Shown: in pieces, positions 7,113 to 7,692 of the stretch
Layout: each line of letters begins with the position of its first letter
Position numbering within the stretch: the stretch's first letter is position 1
Assembly: GCA_026985945.1 (NCBI GenBank)
Contig: JALSPN010000229.1
Location: forward strand, 1 to 7,692
Source: Thermodesulfobacteriales bacterium
GTDB lineage: Bacteria > Desulfobacterota > Thermodesulfobacteria > Thermodesulfobacteriales > Thermodesulfatatoraceae
DNA length: 7,692 nucleotides
Direction: 5' to 3'
Made by a program: the position numbers and the translations under genes
Notes under the pieces: generated by a model
The model's database searches: none
What the model was told of the DNA's origin: nothing
The model's input: the letters and a program-made list of their open reading frames with translations, nothing else

Positions 7113-7692
7113 ATGTTTTCGTTTTTCTATCGGTTACCTATTGGTCTGCGTATTATTTTCCCTTTTGGTTTACTCCTGGGCCTGGCTTTCGTAATAGCCA
7201 ACTGGCTGGCCCTTGGGGAAATCAAAAATTTCGAGAGCTTTATTTTAAGAGAAGAAAAGGCCCTGGCTCTCGAAGATGTCAATTACTTCAAAGAAGTGGC
7301 CCAAAACAATTTCATTCTGGCCCGTATAGTCAAGAAATCTCCGGACCTTACTTCCCTTCCTGATCAACCCTATCCTCGTTATCTCCGTTATCTGGAAACA
7401 TCCTCGGAGCCACCCGGGTGGGATATAGGCGGAAAGGATCTTGCTGCCAGAGGGAAAGTTGCCCTTGAAGATGGCCGTATGCTTGAAATTTATACTCCTC
7501 TGGCCTCGGTGGCAGAATATCTTGCCCGTTCCAAAGAAATAAGAAACGGCCTTTACAGGCTTGAGGAAGAAAAGATTATCCCTTTAAAGATGCTCGTTCC
7601 GGTCTCTCTGCTTCAAAAACAGGTAAACGAAGAGCCTTCGTTTTTTTCCTACCACGGACATCTCTTCTTTAGTATCCCACTCAAAGATAGCC
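7113..7692 (+). CDS. Membrane-anchored protein with extracytoplasmic domain, probable sensor N-terminus (partial, runs off right edge)
   Basis: The frame opens at the ATG at 7113 and stays open for 193 codons to the window end. A TAA in the same frame at 7104 rules out an upstream start. A weak AAGAG (7105-7109) lies only 3 nt before the ATG. After a short basic N-terminus there is one strong hydrophobic segment (about 14-34, IIFPFGLLLGLAFVIANWLAL), then a hydrophilic region of at least 158 residues starting with a helical, acidic stretch. The layout fits the periplasmic sensing part of a histidine kinase or chemoreceptor, but no kinase motif falls inside the window and I do not recognise the domain. 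It starts 39 bp after the NtrC-type gene with no terminator between, so it is probably the third gene of that operon. Confidence 0.7.
   Translation, partial: MFSFFYRLPIGLRIIFPFGLLLGLAFVIANWLALGEIKNFESFILREEKALALEDVNYFKEVAQNNFILARIVKKSPDLTSLPDQPYPRYLRYLETSSEPPGWDIGGKDLAARGKVALEDGRMLEIYTPLASVAEYLARSKEIRNGLYRLEEEKIIPLKMLVPVSLLQKQVNEEPSFFSYHGHLFFSIPLKDS

Noticed and set aside
7087..7194. 35-codon plus-strand frame with AAAGAG upstream and hydrophobic residues
   Set aside because: Most of it overlaps the start of the membrane-protein gene in another frame, and its hydrophobicity mirrors that gene's membrane segment. It has no independent support.
1..7692. Defence system, mobile element, CRISPR array, tRNA or rRNA
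   Set aside because: I looked for transposase, integrase, nuclease or toxin-antitoxin motifs, direct-repeat arrays and RNA-gene signatures and found none. RmuC is a housekeeping nuclease-fold protein, not evidence for a defence island.

Overview
The window looks like a chromosomal segment from a thermophile-leaning, Gram-negative, anaerobic-type bacterium of the Desulfobacterota/Thermodesulfobacteria kind. This is an inference from Lys/Glu-rich proteins, an NtrC-type sigma54 activator, a DUF3731-type large Hsp70 and RmuC; nothing here fixes the taxon. There are no RNA genes, insertion sequences, CRISPR arrays or phage genes. Nearly all of the sequence is coding, in two divergent transcription units that start from a 127-bp intergenic region at 4615-4741.

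Left arm, minus strand, read right to left: rmuC (4614-3163), a 112-bp gap holding a candidate promoter, a stand-alone CheY-like receiver domain (3050-2673), and a very large Hsp70-family protein (2673 to the left edge, at least 891 residues and still open). The receiver stop codon and the Hsp70 start codon share one base (TAATG), so the two are very probably translationally coupled. The Hsp70 has a nearly complete ATPase domain, a weak substrate-binding-beta-like region and a long helical C-terminal region matching my recollection of DUF3731.

Right arm, plus strand: a soluble PAS-HisKA-HATPase histidine kinase of the NtrB type (4742-5737); an NtrC-type sigma54-dependent response regulator with receiver, GAFTGA-containing AAA+ and Fis-type HTH domains, overlapping the kinase by 8 bp (5730-7073); and the start of a membrane-anchored protein with an extracytoplasmic domain (7113 to the right edge), possibly another sensor.

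The divergent intergenic region is rich in signals. It holds an 8-bp-arm inverted repeat followed by a T run, a good candidate sigma54 -24/-12 promoter (GG-N10-GC) pointing at the kinase gene, and a perfect 20-bp palindrome directly downstream of the -12 element. The kinase/regulator pair may therefore autoregulate through sigma54. The most unusual arrangement is the one-domain receiver coupled to a giant Hsp70, next to a complete two-component system: it suggests, but does not prove, a phosphorelay branch whose output is a chaperone rather than transcription.
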